DNA of 64,000 bases. Source: Trichoplax sp. H2 (taxonomy: Eukaryota > Placozoa > Uniplacotomia > Trichoplacea). Both the position numbers and the translations under genes were made by a program. The notes below the pieces were generated by a model. That model saw only the letters and a list, made by a program, of their open reading frames with translations. It was not told where the DNA came from and searched no databases. Shown in pieces: positions 50,501 through 63,245 of the stretch; within the stretch, counting starts at the first letter, position 1; every line of letters begins with the position of its first letter. The stretch spans positions 124,001-188,000 of the forward strand of contig NOWV01000091.1 of the NCBI GenBank assembly GCA_003344405.1, in the 5' to 3' direction.

Positions 50501-53500
50501 TTTAACGCAATACTTAATCTCAGAAATTAATTTCCGAGGTATATTTGTTTACCTCACAGATTTATTAACATGGGAATAAGTACATGTGATACAGTCTATC
50601 TTGATCCCAGTAATAAATTGCTTAAACATTCTGTTTACACCACAAACTAATCACTGTAATTCAAGTAAAAGGACAATTAGCCATGGTCGATCTTCAATGC
50701 AGAAGAATGAATATTTGCTCTAGAAATGGATTCAATGAAATATTAACAATTCATATAAAGGATATGAATATGTGTTATTCTAAGCCTGCAAATTATTTGC
50801 TATATTTACGATATCACTTATTCACTAAGAAGACTATGATTATTACATCCATTATCGCAATGTAGAAAATGAACTAATCTACAGTATAATATATGTATTC
50901 TTATACAGCATTATCCAATATCATATGCCTAATTACGAATACTTTCACTACAGACCATTAACGCTAAAGAATGCCAAGATATTCTATCCATCCACAAATG
51001 CCAATAGCGATACGAAACAATTTGCTAGGGATAAATAGACCATCCATTTCCATAGGATAATACGTGAGAAAAAGTATTCGGGAAATCCGCCTACCATTTT
51101 AGATAACGTATAGGTACTAGTAAATTAATTATTGTAATCAAAGTACGCTGCTTAATACAAATTTAGAAACAACTCTTGTGTAGAAAAAAAAAACGTGATA
51201 TAATCAGCTACGGTATTTATTAGAATACAAAAATAATCAAATATGATGAAGCAAAGCGCTATTTCTCCATCTTTAAAAATCCATCTAGTTAACATATTTT
51301 GGGCAAAAAAATAGAGATTTCTTGTAAAGGCGTGTCTAGCCTATAAGGCATCAAATCATCGTCACAATCCTATTAATCTACCGATGATTATCGTGGAAAT
51401 AGACCGTGGATGGTCTAATAAGGTTTTCCGTAATGTCTTTAACTTTTTCTTTTGTAAATTAAACGGAGTAAGAACAAGAAAAAACAATAATACCATTACA
51501 CATCAAGCCGGTAAACAATATTTTAAAAAAGCCGAAAATACACTAACAAAATTTTAGCACTATATTCCTTACATATGATTCCTTACATATGATAATGATC
51601 AGTAACTAAATGGTGGGGAAAAAAAAGTGGAATCAATTGATCATCCACAAAGCCTTCCATGGCATTGTTATTTATCCGGTCAAAACTTTAGTATTTTATA
51701 TTATTATTAAATTAAGGAATGAAATCAAATTTTCTATTCTATGCATGATATTAATATAATACAGGGTTAAACGGATTCTATTAATTAATACCCATACATC
51801 AGACGAAAAGGTAAACTATACTTTCTTGCATTGTAATGAACTAAAGGGATAATTTGCCCGGACCTTATTACTGCTTATTAAAAGAAGAATTTAACATTTG
51901 TATCTTGCAATCAAATTTTGTTCTCCAAATGGTAAATAGCCTTAACAATATTAAAAAACAACAGAATTGTTTCAATAAAGAAGGGTAGCAATGTTGCATG
52001 ACTAGAACGTTGCCTTTTTATTAATCACTACCATTCGATTTTATTCTTAGTAGGGACTTCGTTTCTTGGACTGCTTTACGCAGAAATTTATATTTTTCTC
52101 CCATAAGTCAACTGTAGTATTCAAAAGTAGCGAATTATCAGAGTGGACATAAACGAATAGTTATCACGTACAGTTATCTGAACTATCACACTACTCGTAT
52201 AATGTATACGGCAAGTATTTTGCGTGAAATTGTATCGTTGATCGGCTTCGCTTTCATTAATAGCTAGCTCAATTTTTTTAATCATGCAGTATTTTGCTAA
52301 TAGTAGCAGTTAATGTAATTTATGGACAGTATATTTTCAGCTGGATTATAGATTTAAGGGAAAATTAACAAACAGAAGATAAATTGCCTTTATTTCAGAA
52401 ATTTAATTGTAAATAACAAGTCGCGCTTACCTCATCGCATGAATGATCACTTCCACTTCTGTGAAGATCATGCAAATTACTGTATATAAGAAACAACTAT
52501 GATAGCCTAACATAGATATCACGGCTTAGTAGGATTGTACGAGAACTTGAAGTATTCAATTCTATATCTAATCGAATTTTATTTTATTATTTTATTATTA
52601 GACATAACTCTATCGAATAGTAGGTAGTTATTCTTTCTAAACGAAAAAAGTGCTTTGCAGTTCTTTAAAATTAATCCATAACGATGATCTTCCCCTTTTT
52701 TGAACCATACAAAGGTCAAATAGGCCTAGTGATTGCATTGTTCTATTAATTATTGCAATTATGATACTGTAGAATAGCTATGGTTATTAGGTCTTTAGTT
52801 AATTTCGATTATCTTTTATTACCAGTAATATCATGAAATTGGATAGGAAGTTAGCCTATTCCTATCCGTAAACAGTAACTGAAATGTTTAATAAATTATG
52901 AAATCGAAAGATGACTTTTCATGCGTAAATATTTTCTGCCATATTAAATTAATAATTCAATCAATAACCAGAGGTAACATAACCTTTTTCAATTAACATT
53001 CTTCAATTCCTACAATAGCTAGTGCTGATTGGTGTATACTTATAATAGGGGGAAATTTTGTCATTAATTGTACTACATATTATTTAGAACTATTTGGATC
53101 GCAGATCTACGATGTTGGATTGGAAAAATTCCTTAGATTGACTAACATTCACTCGTATATTTACTTAAATTTACTTATATCCATGATATTTTGCTACTGT
53201 TTTGACCTACTGATGAAGTTAAGAGATAGTTTTACTTTTGACTACGGCCAATTTATATTAATAAAAGGGTGCGTTAGTTAATGGTCGTTATCAAGAAATC
53301 AAACAGTCATATTCTAGCGTCTTACACATATTTTGGCCCATGATCGATTGGTTCATTACCAATCTGTTAAAATCATAGCCGAGAGTTAGGGTATTTTAAA
53401 GTTTTAGAGTTAATTTTGTTGTAAACTAATGATACTGTAGCTATAATGAGTTCGAATAATGAAAGCCATTGCATACCGTTTAGAAATTAATGGCTATTCC

Positions 53501-56159
53501 TATTCTATTCATACGGTCCGATCGATTAACTTGAAGTCATCATGGAATACTTCAGTACAATATTGCACCTGATAGAATAACTTGTTAGATAACTTCAAAT
53601 TCAAATAATGCTCAATTTTATAACAACAATCTAACCAAATTTTTCAATTTTTGTTGCTGATTTTTTTCAACTGCTATTCTTAGGTTCTTAACTTCCTCAT
53701 TTCATGTATTGATCCTCCACAGCAATGCTAGTCACCATACGCCTAGAATGTCTTCAATTTCCAATTTTGTGAGTCTTGTATAAGAATTGTTCGTATTTTA
53801 GGATTATGCGATAGTGAAAAATGATGGAACTGTAATTTCTACTTTTCTATGACAATAGAAGACTGTTACGATATTTTAATTGATTTTATGGTGTAGCCAA
53901 GCCATGAAATGATTACCTCAATCATAATTTAGCTAAACCAATAGTAGCTGTGTTTGTGAGTATAGTGCAAATGATACTGTAGAATCCAATGGCATATTAA
54001 CAATTTTTATCAAAGAGAGATTTTATAAACTTATCATTACATTGTTTGCATCCAGATAATATGTGTATACACCTTTTCATGTTTGGCTAGTCATTATAAT
54101 GCATTGCTAATTCTTTTATCTATCAGCACGAAAATTTAATTCTTGGTCAACTGCCCTGTTATATTGCAGCATTGGAACTTCTCATGTGGCCCATCAGAAG
54201 GTCAAAGTGTAAAGTTTCGAAGCTGTAATATTTCAATGAATGGTATTTGCTGCGATTTATCATGCATTATTTTGTAAGGTAAATTATCAAGAGTCATTAA
54301 TGAATATATTAATATTAAAGATCTTCATTCATTTTTGATAGAAATATGAACGTTGAGATTGATAGTTTGGCTAAAACTCTCTTATCTTAATTAAGAGAAA
54401 AATTACAAACGTACCTCTAGCATTTCAAGATTAATAAGAAAAAGTTGGATGGAATATTAGACAATTTTAACTCTAGAAAATAATTGAAAGCAACGCTTTG
54501 TTGTATAAATTTGTTTCTATTCATTGCATCCTACATTGAATTGAATAAAAATTTCTTTTATCACTTCAGTTTAAGTAATCAACGTAAATAAAAGGTATGC
54601 AATGAAAAGTATGCTTTTTGATTTTGTATTCTGTCTTTGAAAGTATATTAAGAAATGACAAAATTATTTCTTGTTTACTTTCCTATTCTATATAAATGTG
54701 TAATTCTAATTACTTCTTCGTTTTTCTATTTGGAGGGTGGGAAATAGTTTTATCGGCGTAAAAGGCCGAAATTGATCATTTTCGGAGAGTTACAGAATTG
54801 TGGGTGACATGTTTTCTTGGGATAAACTCAATTTTACTATGACAAGGCTTTGGGATGGGAGTTTGTTTTCTATGATTGCCAACACCTTTGTGTCATTAGT
54901 AGTTTTGAAGGTATAAGCAAAGGAATTCATTTGTAAGTAGACTAGGGCGGAATGAGGCAAAAGACATTCTATTAAGCAGCATTCCTCTACGTGTATCTTA
55001 GTACTATGGCCACTGTGTTTTACCGTCATCTTTTTAATGAATTACGGATTCAGGCTAATTAAAGAGGCGAATGATTTACGCAACCATAGCAGCAATCAGA
55101 TTTGAAATCGATTACGCGTATATCCTGTACGTATATTGAACGTATATGTTAATACCTTCGTTAGAAGTAGTTTTTTTCTCTTAGTGGACTAGTATTTCAA
55201 TCATGGCATGATATATTAATAGAGACAAAGTTTCGATTCTATTAGCAGAATTAAAACTGGGTAGATTTGCAATGAATGCGATAGCGCAGTTATTAAAGTT
55301 AGAAATTCTTCTATTTTGACTGGAGTGAGATTTGTTTTTAGCAGTGGTCGACGCACCATGGCTCCGCACCGTTGCACTAAAGTTCACATCGCTAGTCAAA
55401 ATGATGTACAGTATAAAACACGGCAGCACTTGACGTCGTTGATTGTATTTCAAGTTAGTATAAGTTTTAATTATTATTACTCATGAATTGGGCAGTGATG
55501 TTCGCCGTTAATAAAATTACCCGTAAAAGATGTATTGATACTCCAAAATAAATGAGAACAAATACATGTCGAATATATTCTTTTCACAATGAAGGGGAGT
55601 ACCCCCCTCCCATCAGCCCCTATATAAATCTAGAAAGAGGGACATTTTTAATATTCAAAGTAGCCCGTGCACTCATTGATTAACAATAATTGCTGTAGGT
55701 AGGTACTGTCTGAAATCGATAAATAATTGGCAATATTGAAAAAATGGCGTGATGAAATAGCCTGCATGCAGTTTTGATGCACCGCAAGAGGGCAAATCAT
55801 AAGTACATGTCACTAGTGGAATAGTATAGGTAAAAGAATGGTCACCGTCAAAATGATACCGGTGAAAAACACTTCAATTCCTAATCAGAGGTTTAATAAT
55901 GAAGATTCATTTTTAAGTTACCTTTTAAGATTGGATAATTTAATCAGTATGGTCACTTTCAAAGTAATCGATTGAGTTGAACTACAGTTTATTGTACTGT
56001 GTATCTTAGTCTACGTGTATTGTAAACCGGCTACTTTATTTGGGTTAAAACGGAACCTTATCCGATAGCATAATCTCGTTGAGAATTCTACATCGTAAGA
56101 TTGTACAGCGATATACGTGTATTTGGTTCGTGTTTTTATACCAGTCATTATAACCTAAA
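47561..56159. other. Intergenic region, nothing recognised
   Basis: 8.6 kb of AT-rich DNA without a supportable gene. A 40-codon frame at 49381-49503 starts hydrophobic and carries C-x3-C, a little like family exon 1, but it ends in a stop with no in-frame donor and no cysteine-rich exon follows. Two adjacent minus-strand frames (54790-55029 and 55181-55453) have no recognisable domain. TACTGTA words are frequent. Confidence 0.35.
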
Positions 56160-56880
56160 TTCGTCTACAGTATGATAACGCGGCTACCCATTTTCCACCT
56201 TGCCGCAACATTGACATTTCTCCTGGGAGATAAGACGTGACTATCAGAGGTTTGTCGATGCCACGAAACCGCTGAAAGTGATTCCGCGTCCATGAGGAAC
56301 CTCTAGCCCAAAGCGCAATTTTCTTTTTTCACTGAATTATTATCACTGCTGTACTTGATCACGTCATTCAATGACTCAACGCACTATTTCAGAGCGCTGC
56401 ACTGCCAATCCGTTTGCATCTTGTCGACTTCGACTGAACACTGAGCAGAGAGCAGGTGGTGACCTAGTGCTGCTCTAAATAAAAACAACGAAATGAACTA
56501 TTTTTGCCTCCAACTGATTCTATCACTTTTCATCATACACCATAGGAAAAGTGCATGTGCCATTTCAGCCCTTGCTGTAATTGCAACAACAGAGCTGAAA
56601 GTCAACGATTTACTATTCAATGTGCCATTTCAGTCGTCGCTAACGTTGTAGTGGCATTGGATGCTAACCCATTAGTCGAAAGTGACACTGGACTTGGACG
56701 CACTTTACTACAGACTACGATTGGGCAAGAGATGACTACACCAAGGTCAGGCCAACACGACTTGTGTTGGTACATTGAGTTGTACTTTTACCCTTGGACA
56801 CTGTACAGTCCTGGAAGAAGTTGGTGGCTGCCATCGGGGAAGGTCGGGGAAGGGGGGTACTAACGAATACAAGGCAGGAG
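56160..56880. other. GC-richer, CpG-containing stretch upstream of R4
   Basis: By eye this is clearly less AT-rich than its surroundings, with many CG steps (for example AACGCGGCTACCC, GATTCCGCGTCC). It contains a 102-codon plus-strand frame (56555-56863) with no recognisable domain. It may be a distal regulatory region, an unrecognised exon or foreign DNA; I cannot decide. Confidence 0.35.
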
Positions 56881-57125
56881 GATAAGCTTATTTATCCCTT
56901 GAGTAGTTGTTAGGCCATAGAAATAAATGAGATTTTTTTGACTCAATGGCTTAACAATAACTAAGCCCAGTCGATCTTCCTCTACCCTGTACTGTGCATG
57001 TCCATTTCACTTTTAAGTTTGGATTTCTGCTTTTCATCTTATTTTGCGCATGGAAATCGCAGTGTAGTTATGGGCTTGAGCGCAGTAGAAATGACCAGTT
57101 GAAACGGTCATTTCTCAAATTTTGA

Positions 57126-57416
57126 ATACAGTACTGTACACTGTACAGTGCAGTGCTGTACAGTGCATACAGTACAGTACAGTACTATACTGTACAGTCG
57201 CTACAGTGTACAGTGTACAGTACAGTACAGTGTACAATACTGTACAGTTCCGTAAAACGTCACTCTCCCAAATCTGAAGCCAAAAAAATTCGCGAAACGA
57301 ACAACCTACAGTACTCTGCACTGTACAGTACAGTACTGTACAGCGAGTAACACAATACAGTACTGTACACACTACTGTACAGTACACTGCTCAGTAGTGT
57401 GGACTACAGTACACTA
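57126..57416. repeat. Palindromic TACTGTACAGTA-type simple-sequence cluster
   Basis: Two blocks (57126-57250 and 57306-57416) consist almost entirely of overlapping GTACAGT/ACTGTAC words. TACTGTACAGTA is its own reverse complement, so both strands can fold extensively. The long open frames on both strands here are consequences of the repeat, not genes. More copies lie at 58215-58380 and 59590-59830. Confidence 0.85.
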
Positions 57417-57675
57417 CATATCCTTTCCTTACCATCCGGACGGTACTGGAATGCACTGTGAACACGCAAAAAAACACAAACAAGACGATACACAACTTTG
57501 AAGTACTCTATGTATAATATGCAATCCTACACACTTGATAAACAGTCTTGATGACATTTTTCCAACACATGGCGTTGGTAACTGTTGTCCGCCTTCTTGA
57601 TGTTATCACTTAAGAAGCTTCATCGAAATCGCTATAAAAAGATTATTGATGATCCTTTGGTCCATTTGATAATTG

Positions 57676-57683
57676 TATAAAAA
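57676..57683 (+). promoter_or_regulatory. Candidate TATA box of R4
   Basis: TATAAAAA lies 53 bases before the R4 ATG, similar to the R3 arrangement. A second TATAAAAA occurs at 57633-57640. Confidence 0.4.
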
Positions 57684-57735
57684 GCTAAAGTGAATCTTGC
57701 CTGCAATTACCTACTAGTCGGTCTCGGAAATCCTC

Positions 57736-60700
57736 ATGGAGATACGCTGGAGAAACTGTGTCCTTCTTTATTTTTGTCTAGTCATAGGCATTGCCATGTC
57801 GGTCAGAAAGAATTTTTCCGACGAAGCACTATGGCGATCGGCTTGTGCTCGAGTTTGTAGAGAGGTAATGTGCTAAACTACTACCCAATCTTTGCATTCT
57901 ATTATCGCCTAGCATTCGAAATTTCCGTCTCCATGTTACAGCAATTTTTTTTCCATTTACTTTTACCTTCCATTAATTTCCTTGAAAGGAAATGTTTTAC
58001 CACCACTAATTATATTTGGATGGAAAATGCCTTTGCATCATCTTTGAATTTCATATTGAGTCCCAAACTTACATCATCAATCCTTCCATTGGAACATACA
58101 TGATATAGCCTTATACTGAATGGATGGAAATGGAAATTGATGAATGTTGGATACATAGTTAGAAAACATTTACTCTTGATTAAGCCAAGTATTGACGGAG
58201 AAGAAGTTGTTGTACTGTTCAGCTATGCTAGTTTCACCTTATTGTGTACAGTACTTGTGTGTACTCTCTACTTACTGTACATTGTGGTGTTGCCGTTTTT
58301 ACTGCTGTGCGTACGGGGTACGGGTGCCGGTCAGCGTAGTGTCGGAAACCAGCGATCTTGCGTAGTACTGTACAGTAAAGAAAACAGGAATGTGCTATCA
58401 TAGTAGGGAGACTGCGGCACTTTACAAAATAAAAATTGGTTAGTGACTTCTGAGTGTTTTCATGTTTTACATATCGGCTGAAAGTCATTTACCATAATTT
58501 TAAGAAATCCAATTTTGATCTGGCCTTTTTCTACGCAAAGGAAATAATTCTTGTAGACTCTCGGATAAAAGTGATACAATGAATAATGACTGTGTATTCA
58601 ACGGAGAGGCACGTAAACTCTCGGACTGTCACTGTTACTAGAATAGCAGGCACGGCAGAACTTGAGAAGTACCGTCGTGTTTTTTTTGTGGATTAACATG
58701 ATGTTACAGTTAAGTAATATTTAGTGTCGTCTGCTTTCTTTGGGCAAAAACAAGTTCTAATTACAAGTTAGTAAATTGGTAGAGTACCTGTCTGTGTCTT
58801 GTATTGATAATTTGATATACATGTGCAATACAGTGCATTTTGAAAATTGGAGTTGCAATGCTCGGTATTCCCGTATATGCCTCTGGATCATATTTTTTTT
58901 TTCCCTTCCATTTTTTTTTTGGTAGCGATGATGTCCTTTGTACGGTCTTTTAAAATGGGTTTTTCCGTGACGAGTTACATTTTTGCTCACTCATTTCTAT
59001 CAAGGCAGACAGTAATACCCTATAACTAGCGTGATTATACCGTACCGTACAGTATGTCGCAACTATCTCCCATGAAAAATTTTCAAACTTTGTACTTATG
59101 TATCCCGATAAAGAGTAACAAATTGATTGCTGCTATTCTACGGCCTTCGTCCTGTTTTGTCAATTGGGTTGCCGATCCGGGCGCACAGTATGCCGTCGTG
59201 CCGTCTATGTACAGTATCCACTATAGACTGAAAAAAAAGTATGTACATTACTGATTAACTACTCTAGACCGACCCTGATTCTTTATTTGCCTTTTCAGTT
59301 TTGCCACACAATTTCGTGTAGCAAACTGCTGGTGTTGAACACCACTAAAGCCTATCATTGAATACTTATTTTACTAATTGTATCTCCACCGCTTAATTAT
59401 TGAAGCAAGATAATCCCAATGTTCTTGGCTTGTTTTAAATTTGGCTTAACATAGAGAAAGACGTCAGAATGTTTGACTTTATCATGTACGTCAATCCTAT
59501 TCGACGGTCTCTATGCGTTTCGTGCACTAACGTTGGAAAAAATTTTTCTCTTTTTCGGATGGCATTTTTTTTTTCACTGGACCAGTACCCTGATTCACAC
59601 ACTGTCCAATTCGTACAGTACAGTACAAGAATTTGGGTCTACTGTACCGTAGGAAAATGATTGTAGCTACCCTAATACTGTACTGTTTTGTACAGTATTA
59701 CCGTCAACGCTACAGTACGATACTGTACTGGTGCGTATTCTATGCCAATCGATTGCGGTTGACCCCTTTTATTGATCAGAAGATATCTATATCTATACTG
59801 TATATACTGTATGTTGTATAGATATAGATATAGATATACTGTATATAGTATAAATAACTAACTAGATCTTAAACAATAATCTGCGATGCAAAATAAGAGA
59901 TGGGTTGGGCTAGTGGAAACAGTACAATGCTGCATAATAGTGTCCTTTTGCCAGCCCTTTTCCGTGATTAGTGAAAGAATAGTGTACAAACTAGAATGAC
60001 CTGAGACAATTACAACACGATTCTCTACTCTACACTACCGTATGATACAACGTACACTGGTATCATGATTATCATGAATTATTTGTAAAAGGGAATCGTG
60101 TAAATGAGGACTTTGGCGATTCGAAAATTTCTAAAATGCGTGGATAGACTATTTTATTACTCTGTAGTACCATGCAGAATCAAATCAGATTGAACGTGAA
60201 TGGTATAATTCTTAACCACATTTGATGCTTATATTGATTTTCTTCTTCAATCTTGTTTTATTAGGAAGAGGTTCTTGGCAAAGAACCTTTATGTCTATTA
60301 AATGACAGTGTATGTAGGCGTGCCTGCGAAATACCTTGCCACATGAAAAAATACGACGGTGTTCTAGACTGTGAGAAAACTTGCAGTGTCGAAATAAGTG
60401 CAAGAAATTGGACTGAATTTGAAGTATGCAAAAGTAACTGCAAGCTAACAAGCAAATTCTTTTTTATTCCTTTAAGACCATGTAAGTTGCTTTATGGTAT
60501 AAACAACGCTTGATTATTTACTATCGCAATTTTTTACAGCACTGATTGACAGTGCTGTGATAATTGTCATTGAGTAAATCATTTATCGTAGAATTTTTTA
60601 AAACAATATAGCAAATGATTGAAATATGTTATTATATACATTCGCAAGTGCCAGTTATCGGTAATACTCTTAATAATATACTGTATCTTGATATTGATCA

Positions 60701-63186
60701 TTTATAGACGTAGATTTTAAGAATCTATCGCTTCCCGAATTTGAAAAATATATTGGAAGTAAGAGGCATCGTATTAATAACAATAGCATTATTCAATTTT
60801 GGGTTCTTATTGGAGTAGTCAATTTTCATTGAATTGTTAACCTCGACATTGAATAAATGATGGATTTTATTAATCTTAGCCGACCTATCTTGGCCGGATC
60901 TGCGATGCAATGATAAAGGCTTTGTTGTGTCTCCACCTCCACAGCACGACGATCCATGTAAGTACTGTAGAGATAGTCCCAATCTAGGGTGAATATCGTA
61001 ATGCTGTATTCTTAAGAATGTATCAAAAGTATTTCATCATTAATAACTGGTGTCATCACTTGCTATGTTTCAAACCGCAAACCGTAGATCAAATATGTAC
61101 TTGCCCTAGAGAACTACCATCCGATGTAATAACCGATGATTTCTTTTACGTACCTGATAACAAATCTTGCTTGACTGTTACCGAACATGAGCATCTGACT
61201 TTACAGTTGCGCTGGAATGGACGTAAGTTTCCTTAATACCCCATTAGTAGTCAGTAGATGAATTACAACTCGCATAAAGTAGAGTGCATCCTTAATAAGT
61301 TGAAATCATCTAAGGTGATGAGATACTGGTTTTATATAGCTTCTCATAGAATGTACGAAGTTATCGTGACTGACGTGATCAACGAAAATAGTTCTCAGCC
61401 GTTATATCGATGTAAAGTAGTGAAAGAGCCGAAACTCGACTTAAATAATATCGATGAAATGTTTCCATTATCCCAAATACGCAAGGGGTTAGCTGTTTCC
61501 ATCATTGATGCTGAGCCAAGGTATCTTTTGAAAGTGCCACAGTACGTTGTAAAAACAAATAGCAAGGCCGCCCTTTACGTCAACGGAAAACTTGGTTTAA
61601 TTCCTCCCAAAGCTTCTACACCTTCCGTAGGAGTTATCGCTACAACAAGCACCTTAGCAAAAATAACCGTTAAAGACACGAGCAAATCGACTACTGATTA
61701 TGCAACGACAACAACGGCAAAGACTGCTAAATTGACAACATCACCACCGGGTATAGGCTTATTCTGTATGATAAAATCATTTAAATAATCACGTTGCCGT
61801 TCTAAACCGAATTATACTCTTTTCAGGAACGTCCTTATCGGAAGTCACCTTAATAGTAGTCCTAGCTGTTGTTGTTACGGTAGGCGCAATAATTGGCGCC
61901 TATTTCATATATAAATGGCACAAGAAAAGATCACCAGTTTTGAAAAAAGAAGAGGAAATTACGAAAATGCCTTCAAAGCTCGTTAAAGATGTCTTACCAC
62001 CGCCAAATCTACCTGTGACAGGTATGATATTCTTTACTTTCAATAACTTGACACAACAATATACATACAATGTAATGCGGTATCATTCATCCGGATTAGG
62101 CGAATGCCAAAACGAGAAATGTATTGAGCAATATAAGCTGTTGGAAAAAAGAGTTGATGAAATTTTAATGGGATTGAAGAATGGTGAGTACGATTTTATC
62201 GTTGCAAATGATATTCTTCTTGATATCTCTTTTACGATAAGTAGCTAACGTTGACGTTGTCGTTGCGTTTTATTATTTACATAGACCGTCCAGTTAATCT
62301 AACACCAACCACGGTTTACATAGCCACAGCCAACGTGTGCCCAACTGTCAAGACATTAATGCAGTCTTTACAAGCCCTTGAGTATGATTGTGCTCTTCCA
62401 GCAATGGAGAAAGACAAGGCTTTTGAAGTTGGTGATGGTCCTTGGACGTTTCAACGATTAGCCTCAGCAAGCAAGGTTCAATTACAGTTGACAGTCATAA
62501 TTTCCTTATCTAAATTGTTGATATGAAAGTTCTATTGATTATTTATTGATAGTTGTTGCATTTCCCTCTTGTGTACAATTCTACGCATATAGATTATTAT
62601 GATTGTAAGCCAAGAGCTGCTCAAATGTATTAGTCTCTTCGAGAAAACATTAAGCGTTGGAGATTCTGGTGGTACCTTTTCGAATTCAGAACTTCGAATG
62701 ATTTGTGAATGGAAATATGCACTCAGTTTGGAGTATGACTTTCCTACACAGAGTCGTCTTATTTTGGCTGCAGTAGACGATACTGATAGTGATACTATCA
62801 AGAGTATTCTCACTTTACAATCCAAGTCTGTGCTAAGATTGCCCGCTGATCGATGCAAAATCTTGGCGGCTGTGACCGGTTTATCGGAATCAGATTGTCG
62901 CGTTAACATTACTGTACAGAAGACTATGCCGGAGAAAAAGTCCGATCAACCTGATGATCGATTTGAAATACCGCTATCGGATGAACTATTAAGGGAATTG
63001 TCATCCTGTGAAGACAGTTATGCATCTGATGATGATAGTGATATATCAGATAATGACACTTTAAGTATCATTATTAATGAGAATCGCCTTCCACCCCTAT
63101 TTGTTCCGGATGTAAGTATACCAATAGAAGATATCGGACGTACAAAGACCCAAACTGAAATGATCGATCCATACGCTTATGCCTAG
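57736..63186 (+). CDS. R4: diverged IL-17-receptor-like receptor with Thr-rich stalk and long acidic tail, 694 aa
   Basis: Exons: 57736-57864, 60265-60481, 60708-60758, 60880-60957, 61088-61222, 61340-61750, 61827-62021, 62100-62183, 62285-62475, 62593-63186; the sum is 695 codons. Residues 1-43 hold a signal peptide and ALWRSACARVC. Residues 44-115 have eight cysteines (x6, x3, x3, x10, x3, x14, x3). The ectodomain includes CTCPRELP. A Thr/Ser-rich stalk (about 290-340, e.g. STTDYATTTTAKTAKLTT) suggests O-glycosylation. The helix core is LIVVLAVVVTVGAIIGAYF (about 349-367). The linker has KKEEEITK. The STIR-like domain (434 to about 580) has VYIATANV and SASKIIMIVSQELL across the phase-0 intron. 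A tail absent from the siblings has an acidic-serine run (SYASDDDSDISDND) and ends IDPYAYA. The acceptors at 61088, 61340 and 62100 have poor pyrimidine tracts; intron 62022-62099 is open in frame and may be retained. Confidence 0.74.
59673..59700. repeat. Perfect hairpin, 11-bp stem, 6-base loop
   Basis: TAATACTGTAC, then TGTTTT, then GTACAGTATTA. A member of the TACTGTAC word family inside R4 intron 1. Confidence 0.8.
59783..59831. repeat. Inverted repeat with 16-bp arms
   Basis: TATCTATATCTATAC (59784-59798) pairs with GTATAGATATAGATA (59816-59830), with one further A-T pair outside and a 17-base spacer containing TATACTGTAT. Confidence 0.8.
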
Positions 63187-63239
63187 CGAATGCATGAATT
63201 TTTCGCTTTAATTTACTGTAAGTCATATTAATATGTAAC

Positions 63240-63245
63240 ATTAAA
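63240..63245 (+). terminator. Candidate poly(A) signal of R4 (ATTAAA)
   Basis: ATTAAA 54 bases after the R4 stop; compare the same hexamer after R0 and R1. Confidence 0.35.

Larger units (their letters stand above)
57865..60264 (+). other. Intron 1 of R4
   Basis: A phase-0 intron of 2.4 kb (donor GTAATG, acceptor ...TTTTATTAG). It is rich in TACTGTAC-type palindromes and contains two strong hairpins near 59673 and 59783. It is not alignable by eye with the R2 or R3 first introns. No nested gene is supported. Confidence 0.55.

Noticed and set aside
54790-55453. Two adjacent minus-strand frames (79 and 90 codons) as a possible separate gene
   Set aside because: No recognisable domain, no convincing splice sites joining them, and only vague resemblance to other intronic frames.
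57115-57387. Open frames of 65-90 codons on both strands
   Set aside because: They run through the GTACAGTAC repeat and consist of repeated tyrosine, valine and cysteine codons; a by-product of the simple sequence.
61018-61087. Extension of the R4 CTC exon to an upstream in-frame ATG at 61018
   Set aside because: The exon must accept a phase-1 intron; the AG at 61086-61087 gives the right phase and places CTC as in the paralogues, whereas no AG before 61018 fits the phase.
62532-62909. Minus-strand 125-codon frame
   Set aside because: Antisense to the last R4 exon, which has clear family homology on the plus strand.
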